DNA from: Psychroflexus lacisalsi
GTDB lineage: Bacteria; Bacteroidota; Bacteroidia; Flavobacteriales; Flavobacteriaceae
Assembly: GCF_020164495.1 (NCBI RefSeq)
Contig: NZ_JAIQYZ010000003.1
Span: 221,591 to 285,590, forward strand
DNA: 64,000 bases
Reading direction: 5' to 3'
Numbering within the stretch: position 1 is the stretch's first letter; the number at the start of each line of letters is the position of its first letter. This document shows, piece by piece, positions 24,763-33,271 of the stretch. The notes under the pieces are model-generated. The model saw nothing but the letters and a program-made list of their open reading frames with translations. It was not told the DNA's origin and ran no database searches. The translations under genes and the position numbers were made by a program.

Positions 24763-27219
24763 TTGAAATACTTCTGCCTTCTTTTAACCTTTTTTAGTTT
24801 GGCTGCTGCTCAATCACAAACAGCACTGGTTCAAGGAATAATATTTGATGAAGATAAAAACACAGTTGCATCTGCAAACGTAAGTACATCTTCCTCTGGT
24901 ACAGTATCCAACAGCAATGGATTTTATAAATTAGAAATTCCTTCAAATCAAACCGTTGAATTAAAAATATCCTACATTGGTTTTCAACCCATCATTCTTA
25001 AAATTAAACTGAAACCTAATCAGGTGGAGGAATTTAATTTTGTTTTAAAAACCAATATTGAACAAATAGGAGAAGTTATTTTACAGAATGAAGGACGAGC
25101 TAGAATTGAAGGAGTTACAACGCTTACTCCTGAAACCGTTAGGAAAATTCCGGGTGCAAATGCTGGTGTCGAAAACCTTCTTAAAACCCTTCCTGGTGTA
25201 AATTCAAACAATGAATTGAGCACACAATATTCTGTAAGAGGAGGAAATTTTGATGAAAATCTGGTGTATGTCAATGATATTGAAATCTATAGACCTTTCT
25301 TAATCCGAAGCGGACAACAAGAAGGTCTTAGCTTTGTCAATACTGATTTAGTCAGAAATGTAGAGTTTTCTGCTGGTGGGTTTAAAGCTAGATACGGTGA
25401 TAAAATGTCTTCAGTTTTGGATATTGAATACAGAAGACCTGTGAGTTTTGGAGGAAGTTTTGAAGCGAGTTTTCTAGGCGGAAGTGCTTCTGTAGAAGGG
25501 ATTTCAAAAAACAAAAAACTTTCCGCCATTGTTGGTATGCGTTATCGAGACAACTCTCTATTTGTTAATTCTAAAGAAACCGAAGCCAACTTTAAACCCA
25601 GGTTCGCTGATGTTCAAACCTTTTTAACCTATCAATTCAGCCCAAAATTTGAACTGAGTTTTCTAGGAAATATTGCCATAAACACCTACAACTATGAGCC
25701 TTTTACCAGACAGACTAATTTTGGAACTATAGATGACCCTCAGGCTCTTTTAGTGTTTTATGAAGGTGAGGAAGAAGACAAATATGAAACTTACTTTGGT
25801 GCTTTGAAAGCGACCTACAAACCCAATGAAAATTATACTGGAAAATTTATAGCTTCAGCATACCATACCAAAGAGCAGGAATATTTTGATATTCTTGCCA
25901 ACTATAGGTTAGGAAGTGTCAGCACTGATTTTGGCGATGGAAATCTTGGAGAAGTTGAGTTTACAGAGGGTGCAGGCTCACAATTTACGCATGCAAGAAA
26001 TAATCTTGACGCTTTAATCTTTAATGCTCAACACCTGGCAAGTCATAAACTTGATGAACATCTTATAGAATATGGATCAAGATATACACATGAAGACATA
26101 AGAGATCGTCTACAAGAGTATGAAGTTATTGATTCTGCTGGCTTCAGCATACGACCTCCTCTACCCGATTTTGCAAACGACCAACCTTACAACCCATTCG
26201 ATTCACCCATTGAAGCTTTTCAAAGTATCAGAGCTTTAAACTCAACTAAAATTGATAGACTCACTGCTTTTCTTCAATGGAGTTATAGAACAAGTCTTGG
26301 TGGTTCCAAACTATGGATGAATGCTGGATTAAGAACACAGGCATGGCGGATTTCTGGAGAAGAAATTGAGTCAAATACACAACAAGTCTGGAGTCCACGA
26401 GCGCAAATTTCTATAAAACCCAACTGGGAAAAAGACATGTTGTTTAGACTCTCAGGAGGGTTTTATCATCAACCACCTTTCTACAGAGAACTTAGAGATT
26501 CCACTGGTACAGTTATTCCAACCGTTAAGGCTCAGGAATCCATACACTTTGTAGCTGCTAACGATTACAGTTTCAAATTATGGAATAGGCCATTCAAACT
26601 TGTAACTGAAGGTTATTATAAAAAAATGAATGATGTTAATCCCTACACCATAGAAAATGTGAGGATACGGTACAGAGCAAGGAATGATGCAGAGGCTTAT
26701 GCTTACGGACTCGATATGAGACTAAATGGCGAGTTTGTGCCTGGAACTGAAAGCTGGTTTAGTTTCGGTTATTTAAAGACTGAAGAACGCCAGGGCGGTC
26801 GCGAATTTATATCAAGGCCTACAGACCAAAGATTAAAGTTTGCCGCCCTATTTCAGGATTATGTACCTAACATTCCTAAACTGAAATTATACCTGAATCT
26901 TGTATACAATACAGGTTTGCCTGGAGGCTCTCCTCAATTTGAGGATCCCTACGATTTCCAAAGTAGACTGCCAGATTATCAACGACTTGACGTTGGTTTT
27001 TTCTATGCTTTAAAAGAACCAAATGATAATATAAAGAAAGAACACTGGTTGAATATCTTCGAAAATGTGGATATAGGGTTTGAAGTCTTCAATATGTTTG
27101 ACCGATTGAATTCAATTACAAATACTTTTGTGAGAGATGCATCCTCAAGAAATCAATTTGCAATCCCAAACTTTCTAAGCCCTAGAGTTTTCAATCTAAA
27201 GTTTTCGGCTGGCTTTTGA
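24763..27219 (+). CDS. TonB-dependent receptor with N-terminal CarboxypepD-like domain
   Basis: An outer-membrane receptor of 818 residues from the proposed TTG start. Signal peptide KYFCLLLTFFSLAAAQSQ, then a CarboxypepD_reg-like domain (VQGIIFDEDKN to about residue 95), a plug domain (GVENLLKTLPGVNSNNELSTQYSVRGG region) and a 22-strand-type barrel ending in the C-terminal aromatic VFNLKFSAGF. The ATG at 24691 would lie deep in the upstream gene and would put 24 non-signal residues first, so I prefer TTG 24763, 10 bp after the M23 stop. No SusD partner is adjacent, so the ligand is unknown. The 3' end overlaps the convergent cysteine desulfurase gene by 24 bp. Confidence 0.88.
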   Translation: MKYFCLLLTFFSLAAAQSQTALVQGIIFDEDKNTVASANVSTSSSGTVSNSNGFYKLEIPSNQTVELKISYIGFQPIILKIKLKPNQVEEFNFVLKTNIEQIGEVILQNEGRARIEGVTTLTPETVRKIPGANAGVENLLKTLPGVNSNNELSTQYSVRGGNFDENLVYVNDIEIYRPFLIRSGQQEGLSFVNTDLVRNVEFSAGGFKARYGDKMSSVLDIEYRRPVSFGGSFEASFLGGSASVEGISKNKKLSAIVGMRYRDNSLFVNSKETEANFKPRFADVQTFLTYQFSPKFELSFLGNIAINTYNYEPFTRQTNFGTIDDPQALLVFYEGEEEDKYETYFGALKATYKPNENYTGKFIASAYHTKEQEYFDILANYRLGSVSTDFGDGNLGEVEFTEGAGSQFTHARNNLDALIFNAQHLASHKLDEHLIEYGSRYTHEDIRDRLQEYEVIDSAGFSIRPPLPDFANDQPYNPFDSPIEAFQSIRALNSTKIDRLTAFLQWSYRTSLGGSKLWMNAGLRTQAWRISGEEIESNTQQVWSPRAQISIKPNWEKDMLFRLSGGFYHQPPFYRELRDSTGTVIPTVKAQESIHFVAANDYSFKLWNRPFKLVTEGYYKKMNDVNPYTIENVRIRYRARNDAEAYAYGLDMRLNGEFVPGTESWFSFGYLKTEERQGGREFISRPTDQRLKFAALFQDYVPNIPKLKLYLNLVYNTGLPGGSPQFEDPYDFQSRLPDYQRLDVGFFYALKEPNDNIKKEHWLNIFENVDIGFEVFNMFDRLNSITNTFVRDASSRNQFAIPNFLSPRVFNLKFSAGF

Positions 27220-28359
27220 TACAGCTAAACTCTTCAAGGTAGATATAACATAGTCCAATTCTTCTTTGGTAGTAAATTTTGAAAACGAAAATCGGATTCC
27301 TGGATAGTCTAGCTTTTCACCGTAAACCTCATTTAAGACGAAAGATCCTAGCTGAGCTCCACTTTGACAAGCGCTTCCTTTGGAACATGCAATACCTTTA
27401 AGGTCCAATTGAAATAGCATCATATCAGATTCTGAAGACGATAAAGGAATGCTAACATTGACTATTGTATATGTGCTTTTATCTAAATCTCCAGAATGCC
27501 CATTGAATCTTAAGCCAGGTATTTCTTTTTTGAGGGAATCAATAAAATAAATTTTTAAGTCTTTAATGTAATCTGAATCTTCTTTCAAATTATGATAAGC
27601 CAATTCCATCGCCTTTTGTAAGCCAATAATATTATGCACACTTTCAGTTCCCGCTCGCAATTCACGTTCTTGAGACCCTCCATGGATTAAAGGCTTTAGA
27701 AAATTTCTGCTTTTTGCATATAAGAATCCAACACCCTTGGGACCATGAAACTTATGTGCGCTGACAGCAATAAAATCTACGGGTAAATCTGCAAGGTTCA
27801 TTTCATAATGACCAACCGACTGTACAGTATCACTATGAAATAAAGCGCCATGCTTATGACATAATTCTCCAACCGTCTTTAGGTCAAGCATATTTCCAAT
27901 TTCATTATTGATATGCATCAAAGAAACAAGGGTTTTGGGGGAATCTTCAGCCAAAAGGATTTCTAAATGACTCAAATCTACAGAACCATCTTCATCCAGA
28001 TTTACAAACTGCAAATCAATTTTATTTTCAGAATCTAAAAATTCAACACAATTTAAAACTGCATGATGTTCAATCCTCGAAGAAATAATTCGTTTGACCC
28101 CAAGATCCCTCACAGCACAGGATATAGCCATATTATCTGCTTCGGTACCACCTGAGGTAAATACGATGTTTGCAGACTGAACATTTAATAGAGAAGCTAT
28201 CGATTTTCTGGCAGTTTCTACAACAGCTTTAGCTTTACGCCCAAACGCATGGGTTGAAGAAGGATTCCCAAAATTGGAAATCATACTCTCGTGCATAGAT
28301 GAAATTACTTCCTTATCTATTTGGGTTGTGGCTGCATTATCTAAATAAACTGTTTGCAT
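27196..28359 (-). CDS. Cysteine desulfurase (NifS/IscS-like)
   Basis: A class V PLP enzyme of 387 residues that removes sulfur from cysteine for Fe-S clusters or thiolated tRNA. The PLP lysine is K203 in SAHKFHGPKG; the mobile-loop active cysteine is C331 in GSACQSG. Both are present, so it should be active. It is not in an isc or suf operon here and may serve tRNA thiolation. A TAAATTTG element lies about 27 bp upstream. The last 24 bp overlap the convergent TonB receptor gene. Confidence 0.92.
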   Translation of the reverse strand: MQTVYLDNAATTQIDKEVISSMHESMISNFGNPSSTHAFGRKAKAVVETARKSIASLLNVQSANIVFTSGGTEADNMAISCAVRDLGVKRIISSRIEHHAVLNCVEFLDSENKIDLQFVNLDEDGSVDLSHLEILLAEDSPKTLVSLMHINNEIGNMLDLKTVGELCHKHGALFHSDTVQSVGHYEMNLADLPVDFIAVSAHKFHGPKGVGFLYAKSRNFLKPLIHGGSQERELRAGTESVHNIIGLQKAMELAYHNLKEDSDYIKDLKIYFIDSLKKEIPGLRFNGHSGDLDKSTYTIVNVSIPLSSSESDMMLFQLDLKGIACSKGSACQSGAQLGSFVLNEVYGEKLDYPGIRFSFSKFTTKEELDYVISTLKSLAVSKASRKL

Positions 28360-28385
28360 AAAAAAATTCTTTCACAAAAATAAAT

Positions 28386-28393
28386 CAAATTTA
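28386..28393 (-). promoter_or_regulatory. -7 promoter element of the cysteine desulfurase gene
   Basis: TAAATTTG on the minus strand, 26 bp before the ATG at 28359. It is back-to-back with the element at 28415-28422, 21 bp apart. Confidence 0.55.
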
Positions 28394-28414
28394 ATTGGAA
28401 TCCCTTAACTGTTT

Positions 28415-28422
28415 TATATTTG
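28415..28422 (+). promoter_or_regulatory. -7 promoter element of the calcium-repeat lipoprotein gene
   Basis: TATATTTG, 17 bp upstream of the ATG at 28440. This spacing also argues against the upstream in-frame ATG at 28395. Confidence 0.6.
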
Positions 28423-28439
28423 AAGACGAATTTAATATT

Positions 28440-29396
28440 ATGAAAAGAATCTTTTTACTGTTCGCATGCAGTGTTTTTTTGATGGGTTGTGATGATGGAG
28501 ATATCATAGTAAGCGACTTTAATTTTGATGTGGGTTCTAATTTAAATCTTTGTGAATTTCAAGGCAATCGTAAAGTTCTTCACATTGTAACTGAATCTAA
28601 TGAAGCGATCTCTTTAACATTTGAGCAAAATATATTGGAAAATATTGAAGGCGTAATACGTCCAGGTACATTTTCAGTTCCAATAAATAATTCCAACCGC
28701 ATTAATTATAGACGACTGGACGCTACTGTAAACAGCAGTGACTACTTCTGTCAAGAGATTCCACCAAGTAATCCCAATGTTCTTGAGGAGTTTGTGAGCA
28801 CAAGTGGAGGAAGCGTTGAGTTTGAAATTATTAAAGTGTCCGGTCCGGATGTCGATACCGATGAAGATGGCATTCCTGATGTTGATGAAAGCGGACCTAA
28901 TAATGACATTTTCAACTATGATACCGATGAAGATGGTATTCCAAATTTTATAGATAAAGATGACGATAATGATAATATTCTTACCATCACGGAAATAGGT
29001 GGAAGCAATGCGCTAGATATTGACTTGGATTCAGATGAAAATGGTGTACCAAATTACTTGGATCCAGATGATGATGGTGATGGTGTTATTAGTCGCTACG
29101 AAGATCTAAATGCTTTGGATAATGGAGTTCCCCCAACCCAAACAGATTTAAACCCTAGAGACGACGATACTAATGGAAATGGAATACCAAATTATTTAGA
29201 TCCAACTTCTAGTGAGTCCCTTACCGTCGATTTTTTCAGAAATAATGTTTTATCAAGACGATTCAATATCACTGTGGTGTTTAACAACATAACTTTGGAA
29301 AACGTTGATTCTGAAAGAACCATTCGCCTTAATTCACAGGGTTTCGGGATTTTTCAAATTAATACCACCAATGAATCAATTGAATCTGAAAACTAA
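28440..29396 (+). CDS. Lipoprotein with thrombospondin type 3-like calcium-binding repeats
   Basis: A lipoprotein of 318 residues from ATG 28440 (lipid cysteine in LMGCDDGD). The middle part (about 137-255) holds five or so acidic Ca-binding-type repeats: DTDEDGIPD, DTDEDGIPN, DLDSDENGVPN, DPDDDGDGVIS and DTNGNGIPN, often followed by YLDP or FIDK. Such repeats are common in extracellular proteins of Flavobacteriia and stiffen on calcium binding. The flanking regions have no motif I recognise. It ends one base before the convergent SDR gene stop. The function is unknown; adhesion or scaffold roles are guesses. Confidence 0.8.
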   Translation: MKRIFLLFACSVFLMGCDDGDIIVSDFNFDVGSNLNLCEFQGNRKVLHIVTESNEAISLTFEQNILENIEGVIRPGTFSVPINNSNRINYRRLDATVNSSDYFCQEIPPSNPNVLEEFVSTSGGSVEFEIIKVSGPDVDTDEDGIPDVDESGPNNDIFNYDTDEDGIPNFIDKDDDNDNILTITEIGGSNALDIDLDSDENGVPNYLDPDDDGDGVISRYEDLNALDNGVPPTQTDLNPRDDDTNGNGIPNYLDPTSSESLTVDFFRNNVLSRRFNITVVFNNITLENVDSERTIRLNSQGFGIFQINTTNESIESEN

Positions 29397-29397
29397 T

Positions 29398-30828
29398 TTA
29401 TGATGCTTTACAAATTTGAGTCAACATTCCATTAAAAATAAAATAGTGGAAAGGTAACATTGAATACCAGTATAATCTTCCTTTTAGTCCTTTTGGTCTA
29501 AAAGTGGCATTCTGGTGAACCACACCCTTATCGTCTATAAAGAATTCCAGCCAGGCTTCGCCTGGTACCCTCATTTCTGCAAATAATAATAATCTGCGTT
29601 CTTCTTTATCAGCCATAAGAACTCTCCAAAAATCAAGTGAATCGCCTGAGAATATCTTGTCTTTATTTGTTCGTCCTCTTCTTAAACCAACGCCTCCAGA
29701 AAGCTTATCTATATAACCTCTTATTTTCCAAAGTATATTTGCATAATACCAACCGTTTTTCCCGCCTATGGCCCAAATTTTTTCCAGTGCTTTTTGGGGA
29801 TCATTTGCTTTCATAGATTGATGATCGTGCAAGCAACCATACTTAGGAACCTTGATGTATTTATTTAAATCTTTCTGTGAGTAACGGCTGCTCACTTTAG
29901 AATCTTTCCAACTTGAAATTACTTGATTTTGCTCAATTTTCACAAATGCCATTTCAATAGCTTCTTCGTAGGTGTGAGGCTCAATTCCTAAAATATCCTG
30001 TAATCTATGGTCTTTTGCAATCACATTTATTCGCATGCTATCAACCAAATTTGCTGCAAGTTTATAGGAAGTAGATGTCACAAAATATAACCAGTAAGAA
30101 GATAACTTAGGAGTCATTATTGGAACATTGATAATGGTGAGATTCAATCCCCTCACTTTGGCGTAACCCTTCATCATATCCTTGTAGGAAAGTACATTTG
30201 GTCCACCAATATCAAAAGAGTCATTGTAAGTTTCTTCCTTACCTAATACGCCTGTCAGAAATTTTAATACATCACGAATTCCAATAGGCTGGCATTTAGT
30301 ATTTACCCATTTTGGAGTGATCATTAAGGGAAGTTTCTCGCATAAATCTCTTATGATTTCAAAAGAAGCACTACCAGAACCTACAATGATTCCAGCTCTT
30401 ACCACAGTAAGATTATAGTCTCCTTTGTATAAAATACTTTCTACATTTTTTCTAGATTCCAGATGTTCGGAGAGATTGTCTTCATTCACTATACCACTTA
30501 AAAAGATAACCTGCTTTATACTGGTTTCTTTCATGTAAGCATTGAAATTCTCTGCTGTCGTTTGCTCCTTTTTGGAAAAATTAGAATTTGAACTCGTCAT
30601 GGAATGCACCAGATAATAAGCAGCATCAATATCTTTGGGAAAAAGATTTGGCTTTATATCGTCCAATAAGTCAACTTCTATAATCTCAATTTTATTTTTG
30701 ATTTCCTTGTCAACAGAAAGTCTGTCAGCGCTTCTTACTGCGCAGACAACCTCATGCCCAAGGTCCAGAAGCAGTGGCAAAACTCGCATCCCTATGTAAC
30801 CATTTGCTCCTGTGAGAAGTATTTTCAT
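29398..30828 (-). CDS. SDR-type NAD(P)-binding protein with C-terminal DUF2867
   Basis: A protein of 476 residues. The N-terminal Rossmann fold (GANGYIG at 7-13) belongs to the atypical extended SDR group related to complex I assembly factor NDUFA9-like proteins; the YxxxK pair is not obvious, as in other atypical members. From about residue 320 a DUF2867 domain follows (FSGDSLDFWRV, GEAWLEFFIDD, GRLYWYSMLPFHYFIFNGML). This fusion is common in Bacteroidota. Role unknown, perhaps quinone or lipid related. It follows the small unknown gene at 30832-31257 by 3 bp and is probably cotranscribed with it. Confidence 0.85.
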   Translation of the reverse strand: MKILLTGANGYIGMRVLPLLLDLGHEVVCAVRSADRLSVDKEIKNKIEIIEVDLLDDIKPNLFPKDIDAAYYLVHSMTSSNSNFSKKEQTTAENFNAYMKETSIKQVIFLSGIVNEDNLSEHLESRKNVESILYKGDYNLTVVRAGIIVGSGSASFEIIRDLCEKLPLMITPKWVNTKCQPIGIRDVLKFLTGVLGKEETYNDSFDIGGPNVLSYKDMMKGYAKVRGLNLTIINVPIMTPKLSSYWLYFVTSTSYKLAANLVDSMRINVIAKDHRLQDILGIEPHTYEEAIEMAFVKIEQNQVISSWKDSKVSSRYSQKDLNKYIKVPKYGCLHDHQSMKANDPQKALEKIWAIGGKNGWYYANILWKIRGYIDKLSGGVGLRRGRTNKDKIFSGDSLDFWRVLMADKEERRLLLFAEMRVPGEAWLEFFIDDKGVVHQNATFRPKGLKGRLYWYSMLPFHYFIFNGMLTQICKAS

Positions 30829-30831
30829 AAA

Positions 30832-31257
30832 TTAGTAATTTTCAAAATCGTTGGAGAAATTATCTGATTTGTATTTTAGGATTTTTTTCAAAAATTCATG
30901 ATTTCTCTTTTCTTTAGCTTCAACTTTTATAAAATAGTTATCCATATAAATTGAATAAACCTTGGATTGCCCTTTGTATAATTTCAACTTATAGTAGGGA
31001 ATAACAAGCGCGTAAGTTTCTAATAAGGATCTGAAGGTTACAATTATTCCGTTTGGTCTCATTTCTACACCACAAATATTTAAATTATTATCTAAAATTA
31101 GAAGATTGTAAATTTGAATACTTGAGGAATTTATATTTAGTTTTCCAGATCCAATACCACCTAGTTTTATTCTTTCCATGAAGGTGAATGGCTTTCCGAC
31201 TTTATCTATGATTTGTTGTTTTATTTTCGGGCGGTTGTAAGAAACATTTAAAAGCAT
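30832..31257 (-). CDS. Conserved-type hypothetical protein, 141 residues
   Basis: I do not recognise a family. The protein has no signal peptide or membrane helix, is basic and beta-rich, and has a central segment (NICGVEMRPNGIIVTF, then LVIPYYKLKLYKG) resembling a PH-like or regulatory fold. It lies 3 bp upstream of the SDR/DUF2867 gene on the same strand, so the two may work together. The only promoter candidate is an imperfect TATATTTC about 10 bp upstream. Codon use is like its neighbours. Confidence 0.65.
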   Translation of the reverse strand: MLLNVSYNRPKIKQQIIDKVGKPFTFMERIKLGGIGSGKLNINSSSIQIYNLLILDNNLNICGVEMRPNGIIVTFRSLLETYALVIPYYKLKLYKGQSKVYSIYMDNYFIKVEAKEKRNHEFLKKILKYKSDNFSNDFENY

Positions 31258-31320
31258 GTTTTTATTTGAAATATACTGAATTCCAAAGTCACATCTTGGA
31301 ATGCCCTCTAATTTTTAGAT

Positions 31321-31328
31321 TATCTTTG
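31321..31328 (+). promoter_or_regulatory. -7 promoter element of argS
   Basis: TATCTTTG matches TAnnTTTG, 19 bp upstream of the argS ATG. Confidence 0.6.
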
Positions 31329-31347
31329 CAACTGAAACAATATTAGC

Positions 31348-33126
31348 ATGACCCTAGAAGCAAAACTTTCTAAACAACTCACTACTTTTTTACAAGAAAC
31401 TTATCAAGTTGAAATAGAATCCTTTGAATTTCAACAGACGAGAAAAGAATTTGAAGGAGATCTTACATTAGTAGTTTTTCCCCTCTTAAAATATATTAAA
31501 ACTAATCCTGTCAAGCTAGGTGAACAAATTGGAGAATATCTTACAAGTTCCTCGGATGAAGTTTCAAAATACAATGTTGTAAAAGGATTTCTGAATTTAT
31601 CACTGTCTGAAGATTTCTTTACAGAAATGGTAGATAACATTCGAAAGGACAAAAACTTTGGCTTTCGAGAAGTCAACAATAAAAGTGACAAGGTGATGGT
31701 AGAATATTCTTCTCCTAATACCAACAAGCCATTACACTTGGGTCACGTCAGAAATAATTTGCTGGGATATTCAGTAGCTGAAATTCAAAAAGCAGCTGGA
31801 AAACAAGTTTACAAAACCCAGATTATCAACGATCGGGGAATTCATATCTGTAAAAGCATGGTGGCCTGGCAGAAATTTGGTGATGGAGAAACTCCACAGA
31901 CCTCTGGAGTTAAAGGTGATCACTTAGTTGGTAAATACTATGTCGAGTTCGATAAAGCCTATAAAGCTGAAATTGAAGAACTCGTGCAAAAGGGTAAAAT
32001 CCTGGAAGAAGCTAAAAAAGAAGCTCCCATTTTTGTGGAAGCTCAAGAGATGTTGAAAAAATGGGAAGCTGGAGACCCCAAAGTAGTTGAGTTATGGAAA
32101 ACCATGAACCAATGGGTGTATGATGGTTTTGAAATTACTTACAAGAATTTAGGTGTAGATTTCGATAAGAATTATTACGAAAGTGAAACTTACCTTCTTG
32201 GTAAAGATCACATTAAAGCTGGACTTGAAAGTGGTGTGTTTTTCAAAAAGGAAGATGGTAGCGTTTGGATAGATTTGTCTGAAGACGGTCTTGATGAAAA
32301 AATCGTTCTGAGATCAGATGGTACTGCGGTTTACATGACGCAGGATATTGGGACTGCCATCCAAAGAGTTGCAGATTATGACATTGATGAGATGGTCTTT
32401 ACCGTAGGAAATGAACAGGATTATCATTTCAAAGTGCTATTTCTGATTTTGAAAAAGTTAGGCTTTGAGTGGGCAGACCATCTATTTCATTTAAGTTATG
32501 GTATGGTAGATTTACCAAGCGGTAAAATGAAAAGCCGTGAAGGCAATGTTGTAGATGCAGATGATTTAATTGATGAAATGATTTCAACAGCTAGAAATAT
32601 TTCCCAGGATCTTGGTAAACTGGAGGGTTATGATGAAGACGAAAAAAATGAGCTTTACAGAATGATTGGTCTTGGCGCGCTTAAATACTACATATTAAAA
32701 GTTGATCCAAAAAAACGCATACTATTTGATCCTAAAGAATCTGTTGATTTTCAAGGAAACACAGGCCCTTTTATACAGTATACCTATGCGAGAATTCAAT
32801 CTATATTGAGAAAAGCAAATCTGGATTCCTCTTCTTTAGATTTATCAAATTATAAGTTTGATGTCAAAGAGAAAGCGCTTATCAAGATTTTAAATCAGTT
32901 TCCAGAAATCATTCAGCAAAGTGCAGAGCAGTATAGTCCAGCACTTGTCGCCAATTATGTCTACGACTTGGTAAAAGAATTCAATTCTTTTTATCAAAAC
33001 GTTTCAATATTGGGAGCCGATGAACCTCAACAAATTGAATTCCGGGTGGAATTGGCAAGATTGGTTGCAGAAGTCATAAAAAAGAGTTTTTCAGTGCTTG
33101 GAATTTCAGTTCCTCAGCGCATGTAA
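31348..33126 (+). CDS. argS: Arginyl-tRNA synthetase
   Basis: A class Ia synthetase of 592 residues that charges tRNA-Arg. N-terminal Arg-tRNA-synthetase additional domain (about 1-95), catalytic domain with the HIGH-type motif HLGH at 130-133 (SSPNTNKPLHLGHVRNN), the KMSK-equivalent KMKSR at 393-397, and a C-terminal DALR anticodon-binding domain (from about 470, QYTYARIQSI). Length and motifs are normal. It is monocistronic, with a clear -7 element and a strong terminator after it. Confidence 0.97.
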   Translation: MTLEAKLSKQLTTFLQETYQVEIESFEFQQTRKEFEGDLTLVVFPLLKYIKTNPVKLGEQIGEYLTSSSDEVSKYNVVKGFLNLSLSEDFFTEMVDNIRKDKNFGFREVNNKSDKVMVEYSSPNTNKPLHLGHVRNNLLGYSVAEIQKAAGKQVYKTQIINDRGIHICKSMVAWQKFGDGETPQTSGVKGDHLVGKYYVEFDKAYKAEIEELVQKGKILEEAKKEAPIFVEAQEMLKKWEAGDPKVVELWKTMNQWVYDGFEITYKNLGVDFDKNYYESETYLLGKDHIKAGLESGVFFKKEDGSVWIDLSEDGLDEKIVLRSDGTAVYMTQDIGTAIQRVADYDIDEMVFTVGNEQDYHFKVLFLILKKLGFEWADHLFHLSYGMVDLPSGKMKSREGNVVDADDLIDEMISTARNISQDLGKLEGYDEDEKNELYRMIGLGALKYYILKVDPKKRILFDPKESVDFQGNTGPFIQYTYARIQSILRKANLDSSSLDLSNYKFDVKEKALIKILNQFPEIIQQSAEQYSPALVANYVYDLVKEFNSFYQNVSILGADEPQQIEFRVELARLVAEVIKKSFSVLGISVPQRM

Positions 33127-33241
33127 ACTTGAAAACTAATAATCAAAAATCTCAGGGTAAGCCGACAGGTACAAATATTTTAATTTAATAAAAATTTCGA
33201 CCTCGAAGATTGAGTAATCAAAACCTCAATAAAAGATTAAA

Positions 33242-33267
33242 AAAAAGCCTCATTTCTGAGGCTTTTT
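33242..33267. terminator. Bidirectional terminator between argS and the carboxylase operon
   Basis: AAAAAGCCTCA (33242-33252) pairs with TGAGGCTTTTT (33257-33267), 4-nt loop, with A and T runs at the two sides. It lies 5 bp past the minus-strand carboxylase stop and 115 bp past argS. Confidence 0.9.
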
Positions 33268-33271
33268 AAAT

